DNA from: Lachnospiraceae bacterium
Lineage (GTDB): Bacteria; Bacillota; Clostridia; Lachnospirales; Lachnospiraceae
Reading direction: 5' to 3'
NCBI GenBank assembly: GCA_017479935.1
Contig: JAFVBO010000024.1
Span: 1-42,672 of the forward strand
DNA: 42,672 bases
Shown here: positions 39,892-42,672 of the stretch, one piece after another
Layout: every line of letters begins with the position of its first letter
How positions within the stretch are numbered: the stretch's first letter is position 1
Position numbers and translations under genes: made by a program
Notes under the pieces: generated by a model
Database searches by the model: none
Told to the model about the DNA's origin: nothing
Seen by the model: the letters and a program-made list of their open reading frames with translations, nothing else

Positions 39892-41298
39892 TTACCGGGC
39901 AGCCTCTTCTTTTTTTGTTTCTTTTTTATCTTCCTGCTCCGCTTCGTAATCCGCCAGGGCCGCCTTGATCATGATGGCGCACTCGATCCGCTTCTTCTGC
40001 ATGGCGCAGCCGATCTCATACGCATCGTTGATGTTCCCGTGGAAGTGGTAGGCATTGGCCGCGCACCCGCCGCTGCAATAGAAACGGGCAAAGCAGTCCC
40101 TGCACTTTTCCTTGGCATATACGTTGCAAAGCTTGAATTCATCCACCAGCTCCGGATTTTTGATACCGTCCCAGACGTTTCCCAGGCAGAAGCCTTCCTG
40201 TCCCACAAACTGATGGCAGGGATACAGATCGCCCCAGGGGGTAACCGCCAGGTACTCGGTTCCCGAGCCGCAGCCGGACAGCCGTTTGGCCACGCAGGGG
40301 CCCTGCGAAAGGTCGATCATAAAGTGGAAGAATGTGAAGCCTCTTCCCTCTTTATACCGTTTGATGTACTCCTTCGCCAGGCGGTCGTACTCCTCGCAGA
40401 TCTGCGGGATATCCTCCTCCCGGATCGCATAGGGCTCTTCCGGGTCCGAAACCACCGGCTCGATGGACATCTGATCGAAGCCTAAGTCCGCGTAGTGCAG
40501 CACATCCTGCGAGAAATCCAGGTTGTTACGGGTAAAGGTGCCGCGCACGTAGTACTGGCCCTTCCGTCCCTTCACAAACTTCTGGAACTTCGGCACGATG
40601 ATATCGTAGCTGGATCCGTTGCCGTTTCGGGTCGGACGCATCCGGTCGTTGACTGCCTTTCTTCCGTCCAGACTTAAGACGACGTTATGAAGCTCGCGGT
40701 TGGCGAATTCCATGATCTCGTCGTTTAAGAGCATGCCGTTCGTCGTGAGGGTGAAGCGGAATTTCTTGTTGTGCGGTTTTTCCTGGGAACGCCCGTAGGC
40801 TACCAGCTGCTTTACCACCTCCCAGTTCATGAGAGGCTCGCCGCCAAAAAAGTCCACTTCCAGGTTGATCCGGTTGCCGGAATGGGCAATCAGGAAATCT
40901 AACGCTGCCTTTCCCACTTCAAAGCTCATGAGGCCGCGCTCGCCGTGATACTCGCCTTCCTCGGCGAAGCAATAGCGGCAGGCCAGGTTGCAGTCGTGGG
41001 TGACGTTCAGGCACAGGGCCTTCACCACCGTGCTTCTCTTTTTAAAGTCTGTGACGTACTCTTTGTAGACGTCCTCGGTAAACAGTTCCTCCCGGTCGAT
41101 CAGTTCCTTCACTTCCGAAAGGGCTTCCCGGATATCGGCTTCCGGGTAGCGGTTTTTCAGTTCCCCGATGATATCCGCTTCCTGCCGTCCTTCGTACAGC
41201 GCGATCACGTCATAGGTGACATCATCCACCACATGCACCGCGCCGCTGCAAACATCCATGACGATGTTATAGCCGTTGTTCTTGTACTGATGAATCAT
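39892..41298 (-). CDS. scfB: SCIFF peptide maturase, radical SAM/SPASM
   Basis: 468 residues from the ATG at 41298, preceded by GGGAG at a good distance; a longer frame begins inside the upstream hairpin and is rejected. The start MIHQYKNNGYNIVMDV is that of known ScfB proteins. Residues 1-75 form the peptide-binding (RRE-like) domain. The radical SAM motif is C103-x3-C107-x2-C110 (CNLACRYC). The SPASM region is Cys-rich (SGCGSGTEYLAV, YPCHQF, KCRDCFARFYCSGGC). It makes thioether links from Cys to Thr alpha- or gamma-carbons in ScfA (ranthipeptide class). The peptide's final function is unknown, though it is nearly universal in clostridia. Confidence 0.97.
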   Translation of the reverse strand: MIHQYKNNGYNIVMDVCSGAVHVVDDVTYDVIALYEGRQEADIIGELKNRYPEADIREALSEVKELIDREELFTEDVYKEYVTDFKKRSTVVKALCLNVTHDCNLACRYCFAEEGEYHGERGLMSFEVGKAALDFLIAHSGNRINLEVDFFGGEPLMNWEVVKQLVAYGRSQEKPHNKKFRFTLTTNGMLLNDEIMEFANRELHNVVLSLDGRKAVNDRMRPTRNGNGSSYDIIVPKFQKFVKGRKGQYYVRGTFTRNNLDFSQDVLHYADLGFDQMSIEPVVSDPEEPYAIREEDIPQICEEYDRLAKEYIKRYKEGRGFTFFHFMIDLSQGPCVAKRLSGCGSGTEYLAVTPWGDLYPCHQFVGQEGFCLGNVWDGIKNPELVDEFKLCNVYAKEKCRDCFARFYCSGGCAANAYHFHGNINDAYEIGCAMQKKRIECAIMIKAALADYEAEQEDKKETKKEEAAR

Positions 41299-41365
41299 TC
41301 TATCTCCCAAAAAGGAGGGCTTATCCCGCCCATTCCTTCCTGTTTCTTTTTGTTTCCACAATGGA

Positions 41366-41391
41366 AAAGCACCCTGCTCGCAGAGTGCCTT
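41366..41391 (-). terminator. Attenuator-like hairpin between scfA and scfB
   Basis: AAAGCACCCTGC (41366-41377) and GCAGAGTGCCTT (41380-41391) form a 12-bp stem with two G-T pairs and a 2-base loop, followed by TTTTCC on the minus strand. Placed between peptide and enzyme genes, a partial terminator would give excess peptide over enzyme. It is inferred, not shown. Confidence 0.6.
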
Positions 41392-41425
41392 TCGACCTTG
41401 CTTTTTTCTTTCTCTAACGGTTCCT

Positions 41426-41572
41426 TTATCTATCCTTGTTCTCGCAGGACTGATTGCCTACGGTGCAGGAGGTCTTGCATGCGGACTGGCAGGAAGTCTG
41501 GCACTCGCCGCAGCCGCCCTTCTTCATCGTGTTCTTCAGGGTTCCGTTCGTTAAGGTTTTTACTCTCTTCAT
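41426..41572 (-). CDS. scfA: SCIFF ranthipeptide precursor
   Basis: 48 residues, too short for routine gene calling. It starts at 41572 (MKRVKTLTNGTLKNTMKKGG) with GGAGG upstream. The core has six cysteines (21, 24, 28, 32, 36, 43) in CGECQTSCQSACKTSC and then VGNQSCE, exactly the six-Cys-in-forty-five-residues pattern. The Thr and Ser between the cysteines are the expected thioether acceptors. The leader (1-20) is basic. It lies 127 bases upstream of scfB with its own tandem promoters. The product is probably a ribosomally made, modified peptide of unknown use. Confidence 0.97.
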   Translation of the reverse strand: MKRVKTLTNGTLKNTMKKGGCGECQTSCQSACKTSCTVGNQSCENKDR

Positions 41573-41652
41573 TTACTCATCCTCCAAATAGGGTTGTTCC
41601 GCTTTTGTTCCTGACTGTATGATGCCATTTCGGAACACAAGTCTGCTCATGC

Positions 41653-41701
41653 ATCATAGCATATCTCACGCGATTTTACAAGCTAAAACCGCATTCGTCA
41701 A
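41653..41701 (-). promoter_or_regulatory. Tandem sigma-A promoters of scfA
   Basis: P1: TTGACG (41696-41701) and TAAAAT (41673-41678), 17 bp apart. P2: TTGTAA (41676-41681) and TATGAT (41653-41658), also 17 bp apart; its -35 overlaps the -10 of P1. The ATG is about 80 bases from the P2 -10. Both point along the minus strand. Confidence 0.7.
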
Positions 41702-41740
41702 GAGAATACATCAAAGCCCCTCTGATGTCAAGGTTTCCGC

Positions 41741-42235
41741 CTAATCCCACGAAAATTTCCGCAGATGTCCTTCCCTTTGCATATGGAGAAAATTATTCTG
41801 GCGCAGGGCTTCGTACAGCACGATGGCGACCGAATTGGACAGGTTTAAGGAGCGAATATCCTCATTCATCGGGATCCGCACGGAGGTGTCCGGGTGCTCC
41901 ACCAGGATGGATTCCGGAATCCCGGCGCTCTCCTTCCCAAACATCAGGTAGCAGTCCGGTTCATAGGACACCTCGGTATACACCTTTTTTGCCTTCGTCG
42001 TCGCCATATAGATCTTCGCGCCGGGATTCTTCTCCAGAAAATCCGGATAGCTGTCGTACACTTCCACGTCCAGCAGATCCCAGTAGTCAAGCCCGGCCCG
42101 CTTCAGATGCTTTTCATCCAGAGAAAAGCCAAGAGGGCGGATCAGATGAAGCCTTGTTCCGGTTGCGCAGCAGGTGCGCCCGATGTTTCCGGTATTGGCC
42201 GGAATCTCCGGCTCAAGAAGAACCACATTTAACAT
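41741..42235 (-). CDS. trmL: tRNA (cytidine/uridine-34-2'-O)-methyltransferase TrmL
   Basis: 164 residues, the usual size for this minimal SPOUT methyltransferase. Motifs: LLEPEIPANTGNIGRTC, YLMFGKESAGIPESIL and RIPMNEDIRSLNLSNSVAI, which build the S-adenosylmethionine knot. It methylates the ribose at the wobble base of tRNA-Leu in known members. It lies 62 bases after the AIR-synthase-like gene, in the same direction. No clear terminator separates it from the scfA promoters; only an imperfect ACATCA/TGATGT hairpin (about 41707-41730) is visible. Confidence 0.95.
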   Translation of the reverse strand: MLNVVLLEPEIPANTGNIGRTCCATGTRLHLIRPLGFSLDEKHLKRAGLDYWDLLDVEVYDSYPDFLEKNPGAKIYMATTKAKKVYTEVSYEPDCYLMFGKESAGIPESILVEHPDTSVRIPMNEDIRSLNLSNSVAIVLYEALRQNNFLHMQREGHLRKFSWD

Positions 42236-42297
42236 GGGTATTGTTTTGTTCCTTTCCTAGGTAGTTTAAACAGCGGGATGGCGCTGCATGCGTGTTT

Positions 42298-42672
42298 TTA
42301 TAATCCGGGATGGCTCCGGGGTTTGTCCAGATACCGCTCTTCCTCGCCGTTTACCAGGATTTTTCCCCGTTTTTCCGCGCAGGTCCCGATCACCGCGGCC
42401 GGGATTTTTCTCTCTTTCATCTGATCGCATAAATAGCGCCCGCGATCTGTGAGAACCAGAACGCACCCGCCCGATAAAAGCGCATAGACATCCTCTCCCA
42501 CCGCTTCACAGATTTCCACGGTTTCCTGCCGCACGAGGATTTCCCTTAAGGCCACGCGAAACCCGCACCCGGCGAGCCCGCCCAGTTCCCAGAGTGCCGG
42601 CAAGATGCCGCCTTCCTCTACAGAAACGCGCGGCAGGCCTTGCAAAAGACCGGCAACTGCATCCGGGGCCGA
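42298..42672 (-). CDS. AIR-synthase-related (HypE/ThiL-like) protein, N-terminus beyond window edge
   Basis: The open frame enters from the right edge without a start and ends at a TAA at 42298, giving 124 residues. The visible part begins SAPDAVAGLLQGL and continues VSVEEGGILPALWELGG, CGFRVALREILVRQETVEIC, YALLSGGCVLVLTD, IPAAVIGTC. This follows the C-terminal domain of AIR-synthase-like enzymes (AIRS_C), in which GGILPALWEL and the GG near LLSGG are typical; hydrogenase maturation HypE and thiamine-phosphate kinase belong here. Which member it is cannot be told without the N-terminal half. A short ORF starting at a TTG at 42645 is only part of this frame. Confidence 0.75.
   Translation of the reverse strand, partial: SAPDAVAGLLQGLPRVSVEEGGILPALWELGGLAGCGFRVALREILVRQETVEICEAVGEDVYALLSGGCVLVLTDRGRYLCDQMKERKIPAAVIGTCAEKRGKILVNGEEERYLDKPRSHPGL

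Noticed and set aside
41299-41361. Extended N-terminus of ScfB starting MWKQKETG
   Set aside because: This start lies in the attenuator region, has no ribosome site, and known ScfB proteins begin at the MIHQY position.

Overview
The window looks like a chromosomal segment of an anaerobic, Gram-positive clostridium, most likely Lachnospiraceae or a close relative. The basis is the SCIFF ranthipeptide locus (scfA/scfB), the serC-serA-DUF1015 run, a class A flavodiiron protein, YtrA-type GntR control of ABC exporters, a SleB-like cell-wall hydrolase, strong purine-rich Shine-Dalgarno sites and sigma-A promoters with 17-bp spacers. No tRNA, rRNA, CRISPR array or transposase gene was seen.

Layout. 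1-5.2 kb (minus strand): a membrane-protein gene cut by the left edge, a secreted protein of unknown function, and a GntR-controlled operon of two ABC ATPases and two membrane proteins. 5.3-9.4 kb: an AAA-ATPase/PD-(D/E)XK protein, then a small operon holding a shortened LytTR-like protein, two membrane proteins (one of 46 aa) and a membrane-anchored PstS-like protein, with a palindromic element inserted. 9.4-15 kb: a 1490-aa SWIM/SNF2 protein and a PHP-family histidinol phosphatase. 15-21.7 kb: a glycogen synthase with a 211-residue Lys/Glu-rich extension, a DmsAB-like molybdoenzyme without membrane anchor, and a PAP2 membrane phosphatase. 21.8-24.9 kb (plus strand): aroE, aroD and an FprA flavodiiron protein. 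25-28.7 kb: two exported cell-surface proteins. 29.2-42.7 kb (minus strand): a dense housekeeping run of trmL, scfA, scfB, secDF, tgt, yajC, serC, serA, a DUF1015 gene, recJ, apt and trmH, with the C-terminal end of an AIR-synthase-like protein at the right edge.

How genes work together. SecDF and YajC are Sec accessory factors; ScfB modifies the ScfA peptide just upstream. SerC and SerA make serine, and the adjacent DUF1015 protein probably acts in the same metabolism. AroE and AroD are consecutive shikimate-pathway enzymes. DmsA and DmsB form a two-subunit Tat-exported oxidoreductase. 

Most unusual points: (i) the two ABC ATPases carry complementary defects that all fall in one of the two composite ATP sites; (ii) a DmsB cluster cysteine is replaced by serine, which predicts a [3Fe-4S] centre; (iii) the same TTxTGTCC motif, repeated at 21 bp, lies before two neighbouring genes; (iv) the charged extension on glycogen synthase; (v) a surface protein with a thioester-like domain that seems to lack its cysteine; (vi) a dispersed palindromic element present in three forms. 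I see no single clearly new multi-gene system. The 7-9.3 kb operon and the two TTxTGTCC-linked genes at the left edge are the best candidates.
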